Assembly: GCA_946625715.1 (NCBI GenBank)
Contig: CAMOTK010000076.1
Location: forward strand, 1 to 8,724
Direction of reading: 5' to 3'
Source: an uncultured Prevotella sp.
GTDB taxonomy: Bacteria > Bacteroidota > Bacteroidia > Bacteroidales > Bacteroidaceae
DNA length: 8,724 bases
Below are positions 1 through 6,806 of this stretch, in pieces (position 1 is the stretch's first letter; each line of letters opens with the position of its first letter). The position numbers and the translations under genes are program-made. The notes beneath the pieces are model-generated. The model did not search any database. It was not told the DNA's origin and worked only from the letters and a program-made list of their open reading frames with translations.

Positions 1-557
1 GTCATGGGCTCTAAGCGCTGGGTGCTGATGTTCTCCGAGAGCAGGTAGATGTAGCGGTGGCCCGTGTCGTCGCCCTCGAAGCCCCAGTAGAACTGACCGT
101 CCTCAAGATACTTCTCCTTGGGCTCCTGAAACTCCTTGGTGCTTGCCGGTTTGTCGGCGCTGAGCACCCAGCCCAGTCGGCGCTGCCCCTGCTCGTTCTG
201 TTCCACCACGATGCGCCAGTCGGCCGGGTAGGTGTTGCCCGAGCGGTCGTAGAGGTTGTCGGTGTGGCAGTCGAGCGCGTCGCTGCCGTCGGCCGCAGGC
301 GTGGCGGTGAAGCTGATGACGTCGGTGCCCGAGGTGTAGATGCCGCCTACCATGGTGCCGTTGTTGCCCATGGTCAGTTGCCAGCGTCCGGCCAGGTCGG
401 CCACGTTGGCCGATGCTTGTTTCTCAAACGTGATGCTTTTGATGTCGGCAGCCGGAATGTTGCGTATGCCGCCGTCGTTGGTCTTGATGACCACTGTCTG
501 TGCCTGCGAGGCCATGGCCTGTGCAGCCAGCAGGATAAGCACTAATTGTTTTTTCAT
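1..557 (-). CDS. Exported protein of unknown function, 3' part cut off by the window edge
   Basis: I do not recognise the family. The ATG at 557-555 opens 185 codons that stay open to position 3. Residues 1-20 form a signal peptide (Lys-Lys start, Leu/Ala core, cleavage near SQA|Q), so the product is exported. Residues 21-46 form a short beta-rich module (VVIKTNDGG, then DIKSITFEKQ) common near the N-terminus of Bacteroidales secreted proteins and resembling residues 22-50 of the DUF4876 protein upstream. From about residue 52 a new domain begins with LAGRWQL, loosely like the G-x-W start of lipocalin-type folds; this is suggestive only. Later come GWVLSADKP (about 136-144) and HRYIYLLSEN (167-176). 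No catalytic motif or lipobox is visible. The gene begins 10 nt after the DUF6850 stop, so it is probably the fifth gene of the receptor operon. Its start context (CAAGAATATGAAAA) lacks a Shine-Dalgarno sequence, as is usual in Bacteroidota. Confidence 0.85.
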   Translation of the reverse strand, partial: MKKQLVLILLAAQAMASQAQTVVIKTNDGGIRNIPAADIKSITFEKQASANVADLAGRWQLTMGNNGTMVGGIYTSGTDVISFTATPAADGSDALDCHTDNLYDRSGNTYPADWRIVVEQNEQGQRRLGWVLSADKPASTKEFQEPKEKYLEDGQFYWGFEGDDTGHRYIYLLSENISTQRLEPM

Positions 558-567
558 ATTCTTGATG

Positions 568-2172
568 TTAAAAACAGCAACCCACGGCCAGCGTGGCCTG
601 TGTGTGGTGGTTGCCGTCGCAGTATTCATTGGTTTCGTTGGTGGTGCGGTAGCCCGCAGCGGCCTTCACGTGCAGGCGCAGTTTGGTGGCCGGCAGCAGG
701 AAGGCGTATTTCACGCTGCCGCCCACCGACAGCTGGGGGGCCGTGAAGTAGCTGTAGTCGCGATAGAGGTAGGTGTCCATGGTTGCCGGTGCCGTCTGCT
801 TCTCGCTCGGCGTGGCAAACGTCTGGTCGCTGAATGGGTCGCCCGTGCCTTTACGGTAGGCCATGTCGAGGCTCAGCGTCCACACCCCGTGGCGCGTCAG
901 CAGGTTGTGGGTGGCGGCCGCAAAGAGCGTGTTGGCCGACAGCTGTTGCCGGCGGTAGTACGGATACTGGTAGGCCGTCTGCTTGCGCTGGTTGTGTGCA
1001 AAGCCCGCCTGCAGGGTCCATGTGGGCAGTTCGTGGCGGATGCCGAGCTGGGCCGTGTAGGTCAGCGACCAGTCGGCCCACAGGCGGTTGGCCGTCTTCA
1101 CGGGGTCGTAGTATTCGTAGTAGTTGGCGCCGTTGTCGTTTTGCAGTTCGCGGAAGGTGTTGGCCTCGTTCTGCAGGTTCTCGATGGCGAGGCTGAAGTC
1201 GAGCGCATGCAGCATCGTCGTCGAGCGGTAGGTCAGTCGGGCGTGGTCTTTATAGACGTTGCTCCGATGGGCTGAATAGCTGATGGTGTAGGGCGAACGC
1301 CGACCGTAGTAGCCCGTGCGGTGGGCATACTCCGCGCTGTTGTAGAACGTCAGCGGCGCGGTGTGGACAGTCAACTGCAGGGCACCGCCGTGGTAGTTGT
1401 CTACCAGCGGCATCTCGTGGCTCTTGTCGGTATAGCCCGTGGTGCCAAACTGCTCTACCTTGCCGATGTATGGGCCGTAGTTGATGAACGATTCATACAC
1501 CTTGTCGCTGCTGCCGTAGGTGCGGAACGACAGACTCTCGGTGCTGCGGCGGTACTGGTAGTCGGCGCCCACCTGGAAAACTTGGCTCGCCGACCAATAG
1601 ACGCCGGCCGCAAAGGTCATGTCGAGCAGCATGTTCTTGTGGCGCAGGTCCTTGTATTTGGCATAGTTGGCTGCGGTGTAGTCCAGCTGCAGACCGCCCG
1701 AAAGATTCTTGAAAAGCGTGGTGCCCACAGCGCCGGTCAGCCGGTAGGTGTCGCGATGTTTTGTGCCTGTGTTGTCGGTGTTGTTCTCGATGATGTCGAA
1801 GGGCTTGTGTTCAGGACTGATAAAGGTCGAACCAGCCATGTTGCGACCCGAGAAGTTGTTGTAGCTGATGGCGCCGAAGACCACGGTGCGGCTGCTGAGG
1901 CGGTAGAACGACTCGATGGCGGCGTTCAGTTGCAGACTGTTGGGCGAAGCGTAGAAGTCGGTCAGTCCGCCATTGGCCTTGGTGAGCGACAGTTCGGCCT
2001 CGGCCATGTTGCGGGTGGCCAGGCGGGTCAGCCCTGCCGCGTTGCCCGAAGTGAGCCACGGGTCGGCCTGCTTCACGAACGTGTAGTCGCGAAGCAGCAG
2101 CGAGTCTTGAGCCATGCCTGCCGTGGCGGCGGCTCCGACGGCCATGGAGAGTATCAGTCGCGCAAGGAGCAT
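568..2172 (-). CDS. DUF6850-type outer-membrane beta-barrel protein
   Basis: This 534-residue protein is probably a beta-barrel of the outer membrane with an unknown role in the uptake module. Residues 1-22 make a signal peptide ending AGMAQ. The mature part begins DSLLLRDYTFVKQADPW and then has GNAAGLTRL, an 'N-x-AGL' signature as in small Bacteroidota barrels. The rest is rich in alternating aromatic/polar strands (for example YQYRRSTESLSFR, YKDHARLTYRS) and ends in Phe, the usual C-terminal residue for BAM recognition. The only three cysteines lie in the last 17 residues: C518 beside H522/H523 in a predicted last loop, then C532-C533. The ATG at 2172 lies inside the 3' end of the DUF4876 gene. 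A second ATG at 2145 would remove most of the signal peptide, so 2172 is preferred. The DUF6850 name rests on remembered motifs and on the DUF4876-receptor context. Confidence 0.85.
   Translation of the reverse strand: MLLARLILSMAVGAAATAGMAQDSLLLRDYTFVKQADPWLTSGNAAGLTRLATRNMAEAELSLTKANGGLTDFYASPNSLQLNAAIESFYRLSSRTVVFGAISYNNFSGRNMAGSTFISPEHKPFDIIENNTDNTGTKHRDTYRLTGAVGTTLFKNLSGGLQLDYTAANYAKYKDLRHKNMLLDMTFAAGVYWSASQVFQVGADYQYRRSTESLSFRTYGSSDKVYESFINYGPYIGKVEQFGTTGYTDKSHEMPLVDNYHGGALQLTVHTAPLTFYNSAEYAHRTGYYGRRSPYTISYSAHRSNVYKDHARLTYRSTTMLHALDFSLAIENLQNEANTFRELQNDNGANYYEYYDPVKTANRLWADWSLTYTAQLGIRHELPTWTLQAGFAHNQRKQTAYQYPYYRRQQLSANTLFAAATHNLLTRHGVWTLSLDMAYRKGTGDPFSDQTFATPSEKQTAPATMDTYLYRDYSYFTAPQLSVGGSVKYAFLLPATKLRLHVKAAAGYRTTNETNEYCDGNHHTQATLAVGCCF
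2154..2172 (-). other. 19-nt overlap of the DUF4876 3' end and the DUF6850 start
   Basis: The DUF4876 stop TGA (2156-2154) lies 16 nt inside the DUF6850 reading frame, which begins at 2172 in another frame. The conserved-looking C-terminus of DUF4876 and the signal peptide of DUF6850 are encoded by the same bases. No Shine-Dalgarno sequence precedes 2172, so coupling by ribosomes finishing DUF4876 is plausible. Confidence 0.75.
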
Positions 2173-3299
2173 CGTTGGCGTTCGTGGAAGTCGTTGGAAG
2201 AGTTGTTGGTGTCCATGAAGTAGATGTGGGCGCCCTGCTTCATGCTTGCTTCGGCATCGATGCCGCTGGGGTCGGTGGAACCGTCGACGCCGAGGCTGTA
2301 GTTGTAGACCAGCTTGCCCTTGTTCTCGCTCATGGCCTCGGTGAATTCCTTGTCAACATTGCGGTAGAGGGCGTGGCCCAGCTTGTTGGTCAGGTAGACA
2401 TAGCCGCCGTCGATGTCGGCCGTCAGTCGCTTCTTGCTCTCGTCTTTCTTGGCGGCGTTGAACACCTCGATGCCGTCGATAATCCATTCCGTAGGCACTT
2501 TCAGACAGGCATGGATGGCGTCGTGGGCCTCGCCGGGCGAGTACCACAGATTGTCGGCATTAGTGGCATACTCCATGGGCGTCGTGTCCTTAGGCTGGAA
2601 GATGAAGAGCGCCGGCGACATGACGCTGAGTGGCCATGCCGTGCCCTGTCCGTACTTGATGGCCTTCAGATAGTGGCTCGTGGGGATAACGTCGGAAGGC
2701 GTGGGGTAGTAGCTGGTCTGGTTGTAGCCGCTCTCCGGGTCGTACATGCAGTAGTAGTCGGCGTTGGCATAGTTCACCGACTGCGAGTAGGTCTGCGTGT
2801 TGTCGATGGCGCCCTGCACGTTGATGACCACTTGCGACCAAGGCTCGAACACCAGCGAGCCCGGGTAGTACCAGATGCCGTTGAGTGCAGGCAGAAACGC
2901 TTCGCGCTCGTAGACCAGTTGGCCGTTGTCGTCGTAGTTGCGGTTCTGCCCTTCGCCATTATAGGGCGTCACGAAGGCGAAGCACAGGTTGTTGACCACA
3001 GCCTGCTGCGGACAGTTGTTGTAGAGCACGATGCACTTGTCCTTCTGAAAGAAGTCGCTGCCGTTGTCCATGGGGCAACCGCCGTTGTAGAGTTCCTTGA
3101 TGATAATCTGGTCGGCGTTCTGGTCGGGCAGGGTAGGCGTCTCCTCGGCTTGGTCTTGGAAGACCACTTCCTTCAGGTCGCTGGTGAAGAACTCCTCCAC
3201 CGTGCCGTCGGTCTTGGTGATAATCATCTTCCAGCCTTGCGCCTGCATGCCGCAGCAGATGGCTGCCAGTATAAAAAACAATAAAACAGTTCTTTTCAT
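2154..3299 (-). CDS. DUF4876-type exported protein with its own signal peptide
   Basis: The protein has 381 residues. Residues 1-20 form a signal peptide (MKRT start, Leu/Phe core, MQA|Q end). It contains C15-C16, but the residues before them (AAI, AIC) do not make a good lipobox, so type I cleavage is more likely. Residues 24-48 form a short beta module (MIITKTDGTVEEFF, DLKEVVFQD). The DUF4876 core begins near residue 65 with IIIKELYNGGCPMDNG, then KCIVLYNN (88-95) and NLCFAFVTPYNG (104-115), and ends with the characteristic DPSGIDAEAS (343-352) and DTNNSSNDFHERQ (363-375), so the C-terminus is intact. The biochemical role of DUF4876 is unknown; it typically sits beside TonB-dependent receptors in Bacteroidales and is presumed to work at the cell surface. 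In relatives I know, this core usually follows an Ig-like lipoprotein domain in one chain. Here that part is the separate gene just upstream. The last 19 nt overlap the DUF6850 start. Confidence 0.88.
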   Translation of the reverse strand: MKRTVLLFFILAAICCGMQAQGWKMIITKTDGTVEEFFTSDLKEVVFQDQAEETPTLPDQNADQIIIKELYNGGCPMDNGSDFFQKDKCIVLYNNCPQQAVVNNLCFAFVTPYNGEGQNRNYDDNGQLVYEREAFLPALNGIWYYPGSLVFEPWSQVVINVQGAIDNTQTYSQSVNYANADYYCMYDPESGYNQTSYYPTPSDVIPTSHYLKAIKYGQGTAWPLSVMSPALFIFQPKDTTPMEYATNADNLWYSPGEAHDAIHACLKVPTEWIIDGIEVFNAAKKDESKKRLTADIDGGYVYLTNKLGHALYRNVDKEFTEAMSENKGKLVYNYSLGVDGSTDPSGIDAEASMKQGAHIYFMDTNNSSNDFHERQRCSLRD

Positions 3300-3309
3300 A
3301 TTCTGTGCG

Positions 3310-3702
3310 TTATAATTTCGGTCGTCTGATACGTGAGCCCTTCAGTTCCATCTGTGTTTGGTTGAGGCTGTCGGGCGATACGATGATGAGGCTTTTCACC
3401 CCGTTGAGAATGTAGTTCCACCGCCACTGGTCGTCGATGTCGACGTAGAAGTTGCTGTTGCTCGACGCCTCGTAGATGCCGGGCGGCACGGAGAAGTGGG
3501 CCGTACCCTTGTCGTCGGTCTCGGCCATGAAGACCGAGGCCGTGGCGTCCTTGAGTTCCACAGGTATGCCTGCCTGCGGGGCAAGGTCGTAGCTCTCGGG
3601 GTAGACCAGCTGGATGCTGAGCCGGCAGGTCTCTACCGTTTCGTCGTAGCTGCACGCGCCGAGGGTTGTGAGCAGGAGTATGTAGAACAATAGTCGTTTC
3701 AT
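3310..3702 (-). CDS. Small lipoprotein with a prealbumin/Ig-like domain, matching the usual N-terminal part of DUF4876 lipoproteins
   Basis: The protein has 130 residues. Residues 1-16 are a signal sequence with a perfect lipobox, LGAC at 14-17, so Cys17 should be lipidated and the protein anchored to the outer membrane. Acidic residues (SYDETVE) follow Cys17; acid-rich stretches there are associated with surface export in Bacteroidota. Residues 26-75 show the prealbumin/carboxypeptidase-regulatory-like pattern: CRLSIQLVYPES, GIPVELKD, then the turn ETDDKGTAHFSVPPGIYEAS (61-80). The tail NYILNGVKSLIIVSPDSLN and a short basic C-terminus complete it. The ATG at 3702 overlaps the receptor stop (ATGA), indicating translational coupling, and it is the only start giving a signal peptide; the same frame extends upstream but encodes only out-of-frame receptor sequence. 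It may form a lid or binding partner for the receptor. It looks like the detached N-terminal domain of a DUF4876 lipoprotein. Confidence 0.85.
   Translation of the reverse strand: MKRLLFYILLLTTLGACSYDETVETCRLSIQLVYPESYDLAPQAGIPVELKDATASVFMAETDDKGTAHFSVPPGIYEASSNSNFYVDIDDQWRWNYILNGVKSLIIVSPDSLNQTQMELKGSRIRRPKL
3699..3702 (-). other. ATGA stop/start overlap between receptor and lipoprotein
   Basis: On the minus strand CTATGA ends the receptor (CTA-TGA) while ATG at 3702-3700 begins the lipoprotein. Such 4-nt overlaps normally mean termination-reinitiation coupling, which would tie lipoprotein synthesis to receptor synthesis. Confidence 0.85.
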
Positions 3703-6677
3703 AGCTTGAGTCTCAGTGAAAGTCCATAATAGTAGGATGGGATATAGCCGCTGCCGAAGAGCGATGTCTCTAAGTCGGTCTGCGACGAGTGCACCCGTCC
3801 CATGTTGTTGAAGAAGTTGTTGGCATAGAACGACACCGACACATGGTCGCCAATCTCCTTGGTCACGCTCAGGTTGGCTGAGTAGTAGGCCGACAGCCGG
3901 TTGGGGTTCATGGTGTAGGCGTAGTTCGAGCGCACCACCAGTTGCGACAGGTCGTTGTAGAGTTGTCGGTCGTTGTCCTTGGCCCACAGGAATTTCTCGG
4001 CAAAGGGTATGCGCTCGTCGGGGTTGCTCCAGGTGCTGTAGTATTCGGGATAGACCACCACGAACTTGTTCTCCGACGTGCCGTCGTAGGGCTCGCCGAA
4101 GTAGCCTTCGCCATTCTCGAGCATATAGCCGCGCGTGCCGTCGGTCAACTGGCTGAGCGAGCGGCGGAAGTTGTAGAGCGAACTCTCTATGCGCAGCGAA
4201 ACGATGAGGCGTATCTTCGGAATGTGGGTGGTGATGGTGGCGTTCAGGTTGGCTTGCTTCGACAGGAAACCGTTGGCCACGGCGGCCGAGGCACTGGTGC
4301 CTGCCGAGGTGACGTTGCTGCCGCGGTAGTAGCCTACGTACTGGAATGGCTGTCCGTTGCTCATGATGTTGGTCACGCCAAGGGGCACGTCGGCAAAGAG
4401 CACGTCGTCGGTACCTTTATAATAATAGTAGTTGCCGTCGAGACGCACCGAGGTGTTGAGCGGCCGGATGGTGGCAAAGTCGATGGTCCACTCCAGTCCG
4501 TAGCGACTGATGGGCGTGGCGTTGGTGTATTGCTGACTGACGGTGTACGTGTTGCGGTCGCTGTAGACCAGCGCCTTGGCCGCGTGCTGTCCTGTGGCAT
4601 CGCTTACTGTGACGATGCCCGACTCGCGGTCGATGGTAAACGTGCGGTTGGCCACGGGGATGCCGCTGGTCTGTGCTGCCGACGGACTGGTATAGCGATA
4701 GGTAAACGGCGTGTAGGCTCTCGTAGACATATAGCCGTTGAAGGTCTTGTGGTGGAAGGCTGAGACCGCAATGCGTGTACCCTTGACGTCGAACGCAAGG
4801 CCCAGGTCGGTCTGGTTGGTGTACTGCCACCGCAGGTCGGGGTTATAGACCGCCTTCTGCGGATATGTGTAGTAGGCGTAGTACGACTTGTTGTCGGCCG
4901 TGCTGGTCGACGAGAAGGCCTGGATGTCGGTGTAAGACGGTCGTGGATAGAGAATCTGGAACGACGGGAGCTTGACGCTCTTGCCCCATCCGGCATGTAT
5001 TTCGAGCGAGCGCACCACCCTGTGCTGTTGGTTGCGCCAGAAGATGTAGCGGGCGTTGGCGCGTGGCGACAGACTGCCCACGGTGCCGTAGTCCGACTGT
5101 CCTATCATGGTGATGTCGTCGCGCACGCCTGCCGTCAGTTCCAGCGAAGCCCGTCGGGTGGTGGGCACGCTGACTTTGTCTTCTATGTAAAGCGCCAGAT
5201 TGTGCATGGCGGGCAGTTGGTCGTAGCGATACTCGCGCCAGTCGGGTGCATAGCGCATGTCGTCGTAGTAGGAGCCGCGTCCGTGGTTGTGGCTGCCGCT
5301 ATAGTCGGCACCCACCTTCAGCAGGTTGACAACCTGACCAAAGCGGTGCGACCAGTCGGCTTTCAGCTTCAGCGACCACGAGAGCGGTTTCGAGTCGTTG
5401 AAGCCCAAGGTGTACCAATAGCCGGTAGGACTGAGAATGATGGGGGGAATGTTGGCGGTGGGGTCCGAGGGATATTCTTCGGCCATGAAGTAGCCTTGCT
5501 CGGTGGTGTGCTTGTAGGGTTGCGTCGAAGCACTGCTCATGTTGGTGTAGTTCTCGGTGCGGTGGTCGGCATAAGAGAAGGTGCCACGCAGCGAGAGATT
5601 GGTAATCCACGACTTGTTGAGCAGCCACTGCAAACTGATGTTGCCGCGGAAAACATTGTCGCGCGACTTCGCGTAGCTGTCCAGCTCGCGGTCGGGGTCG
5701 GCCTTCGAGTTGTAGCCGCCAACGTTGCCGCTGAGGCCTACGTTGAGCGTCAGTGGCGACTGCTGGCGAAAGAATGTGTTCATGTAGTTTAGCGACAGGA
5801 TGTTGCGCTGATAGGCCGTATAGGGCGAGGCGGCATCGCTGAACGAACGGGCATGCTCGAACGAAGCATTGAGCACACCCCATCGGCTGCCCAGGTCGAA
5901 ACCTTTGTTCACGGCAATCTGTCGGGTGTGCTGATTCAGTTTGCCCTCGACAATAAACGGCGACTTGCCCTTGCGGGTGTTGACTTTCACCACACCGTTC
6001 GATAAATCACCGTACTCTACCGATGGTATGCCCGTCACCACCTCGACGCTCTCGATGTTTGAAGCACTGATGGTGCGTGTGGAGGCAGCCAGGGTCTCGC
6101 CGGCCGTGGCATTGTTGTCCAGTCGCATGCCGTCTATTTCGATGGCTGTGCCAAACGAGGCGTTGCCTTTCTCCTGACCGTTGCTGCGCAAGCTGAGGCG
6201 GTTGTCTTCCATTAGCGTGGCGTTCACCGTCTTACCGCCAGGCAGCAGCGAGCCGATGTCGCTCACGTTGAGCATCTGCTGCTGGTCGAGCGTTTGGCGG
6301 TCGATGGTGTACGATGTGGTGGCTTCGTCCTGTTTGCGCTTGGCCACCACCGTCACCTCTTGCAATTTCAGGTTCTCTTCCTCGAGCGTGATATCGAGGC
6401 GAGGCATGTCTTTGACAATGTTCAGCTGAAGCGTTCGTGTGCTGTAGCCCAAGCACTGCACGGTCATGGTGGCACGGCCCGTCGGCACGTTCTTGATGGC
6501 AAAGCGCCCCTCGCTGTCGGTGATGGCCCAAAGGCCGTTCTCCTTCAGCAGTACCGAGGCAAACTCAATGCCACGACGGGTGTCGCTGTGGGCAATCTTG
6601 CCCGCAACGGTGACGGTCTGGGCCGCAGCCTGCAGTACCGTGGTCAATAGAGTTAGTGCTAAAAGCGTAAGCCTCAT
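3699..6677 (-). CDS. TonB-dependent outer-membrane receptor, non-SusC type, DUF4876-associated
   Basis: This receptor of 992 residues imports an unknown ligand across the outer membrane using TonB energy. Residues 1-20 are a signal peptide ending QAAAQ. Residues 21-108 are a carboxypeptidase-regulatory-like beta-sandwich (VAGKIAHSDTRRGIEFASV, then DSEGRFAIKNVPTGRATM). LQEVTVVAKRK (105-115) lies where the TonB box is expected. The plug covers about 118-238, with NIESVEVVTGIPSVEYGDLS (207-226) and NGVVKVNTRKG. The remainder is a 22-strand-type barrel rich in aromatic and polar alternation. The SusC plug signature is absent and no SusD gene follows, so glycan import through a SusCD pair is unlikely. 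The last residue is Leu (LRLKL) rather than the usual aromatic. The start is fixed because an in-frame TAA lies three codons upstream of the ATG. It is the first gene after a clear promoter and leads the five-gene unit. Confidence 0.95.
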   Translation of the reverse strand: MRLTLLALTLLTTVLQAAAQTVTVAGKIAHSDTRRGIEFASVLLKENGLWAITDSEGRFAIKNVPTGRATMTVQCLGYSTRTLQLNIVKDMPRLDITLEEENLKLQEVTVVAKRKQDEATTSYTIDRQTLDQQQMLNVSDIGSLLPGGKTVNATLMEDNRLSLRSNGQEKGNASFGTAIEIDGMRLDNNATAGETLAASTRTISASNIESVEVVTGIPSVEYGDLSNGVVKVNTRKGKSPFIVEGKLNQHTRQIAVNKGFDLGSRWGVLNASFEHARSFSDAASPYTAYQRNILSLNYMNTFFRQQSPLTLNVGLSGNVGGYNSKADPDRELDSYAKSRDNVFRGNISLQWLLNKSWITNLSLRGTFSYADHRTENYTNMSSASTQPYKHTTEQGYFMAEEYPSDPTANIPPIILSPTGYWYTLGFNDSKPLSWSLKLKADWSHRFGQVVNLLKVGADYSGSHNHGRGSYYDDMRYAPDWREYRYDQLPAMHNLALYIEDKVSVPTTRRASLELTAGVRDDITMIGQSDYGTVGSLSPRANARYIFWRNQQHRVVRSLEIHAGWGKSVKLPSFQILYPRPSYTDIQAFSSTSTADNKSYYAYYTYPQKAVYNPDLRWQYTNQTDLGLAFDVKGTRIAVSAFHHKTFNGYMSTRAYTPFTYRYTSPSAAQTSGIPVANRTFTIDRESGIVTVSDATGQHAAKALVYSDRNTYTVSQQYTNATPISRYGLEWTIDFATIRPLNTSVRLDGNYYYYKGTDDVLFADVPLGVTNIMSNGQPFQYVGYYRGSNVTSAGTSASAAVANGFLSKQANLNATITTHIPKIRLIVSLRIESSLYNFRRSLSQLTDGTRGYMLENGEGYFGEPYDGTSENKFVVVYPEYYSTWSNPDERIPFAEKFLWAKDNDRQLYNDLSQLVVRSNYAYTMNPNRLSAYYSANLSVTKEIGDHVSVSFYANNFFNNMGRVHSSQTDLETSLFGSGYIPSYYYGLSLRLKL

Positions 6678-6695
6678 TAGCGATTACTTCTCTTT

Positions 6696-6701
6696 CTCCT
6701 T
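6696..6701 (-). promoter_or_regulatory. Shine-Dalgarno-like AAGGAG, unusually far from the receptor start
   Basis: The minus strand reads AAGGAGAAAGAG upstream of the receptor. AAGGAG matches the anti-SD well, but 18 nt separate it from the ATG at 6677, against the usual 5-9. The in-frame TAA immediately upstream rules out an earlier start. It may be a purine-rich leader of little effect, since Bacteroidota depend weakly on SD pairing. Confidence 0.4.
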
Positions 6702-6722
6702 AATAATGTTTAATTTGGTGTG

Positions 6723-6754
6723 CAAAGGTACGCATTTTCTGACTATCAGCCAAT
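6723..6754 (-). promoter_or_regulatory. Bacteroidota sigma-A-type promoter for the receptor operon
   Basis: The minus strand shows ATTG (6754-6751, against consensus TTTG at -33), a 20-nt spacer, and TACCTTTG (6730-6723), a full match to the -7 consensus TAnnTTTG. Transcription should start a few bases downstream, near 6717, giving a leader of about 40 nt before the ATG at 6677. The site drives the receptor and presumably all four genes behind it. Confidence 0.8.
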
Positions 6755-6771
6755 ACTAAAAAGTAGGTATT
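6752..6771. promoter_or_regulatory. Imperfect inverted repeat over the receptor -33 element, candidate operator
   Basis: The plus strand reads AATACTAAAAAGTAGGTATT. AATAC at the left and GTATT at the right are complementary arms separated by 10 nt. If one G is bulged the arms extend to AATACTA/TAGGTATT around AAAAG. It overlaps the -33 box of the receptor promoter, where a repressor could block RNA polymerase. Short symmetric A+T-rich words arise by chance, so this is tentative. Confidence 0.3.
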
Positions 6772-6806
6772 TAGCAGCCCTTTTCGCTATTTCCTTGCGC
6801 TTTTCC

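Larger units (their letters stand above)
1..6754 (-). other. Predicted five-gene outer-membrane uptake operon
   Basis: Five co-directional genes follow one promoter with junctions of -4, +10, -19 and +10 nt and no space for internal promoters or terminators. All five products carry export signals. Reading in the order receptor, lipoprotein, DUF4876 protein, barrel, unknown exported protein, the unit makes an envelope complex. The operon continues past the left edge, so its 3' end is not known. Confidence 0.8.

Noticed and set aside
340..1275. Plus-strand open frame of 311 codons spanning two minus-strand genes
   Set aside because: It crosses the junction of two supported genes and shows no family motif or start signal.
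1321..2223. Plus-strand open frame of 300 codons opposite the DUF6850 gene
   Set aside because: It shows the same antisense low-complexity Val/Gly composition; the minus strand encodes a convincing barrel with signal peptide and terminal Phe.
2175..3284. Long plus-strand open frame of 369 codons opposite the DUF4876 gene
   Set aside because: The translation is Val/Gly/Arg-rich with no domain, signal or promoter. It mirrors a well-recognised gene on the other strand and results from G/C at third codon positions.
2154..3299. DUF4876 protein as a lipoprotein through C15 or C16
   Set aside because: The residue before each Cys is Ile or Cys, not Gly/Ala/Ser, and a good type I site (MQA|Q) follows; it remains a minor possibility.
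3310..3987. Longer 225-codon reading of the lipoprotein frame starting inside the receptor
   Set aside because: Its first 95 codons are out-of-frame receptor sequence, and the internal ATG at 3702 gives a perfect signal peptide with lipobox.
3942..4763. Plus-strand open frame of 273 codons opposite the receptor barrel
   Set aside because: It is an antisense shadow of a continuous 992-residue receptor frame.
3699..6677. SusC-type glycan receptor
   Set aside because: The SusC plug signature and a SusD gene are missing, and no glycan-degrading enzyme is nearby.
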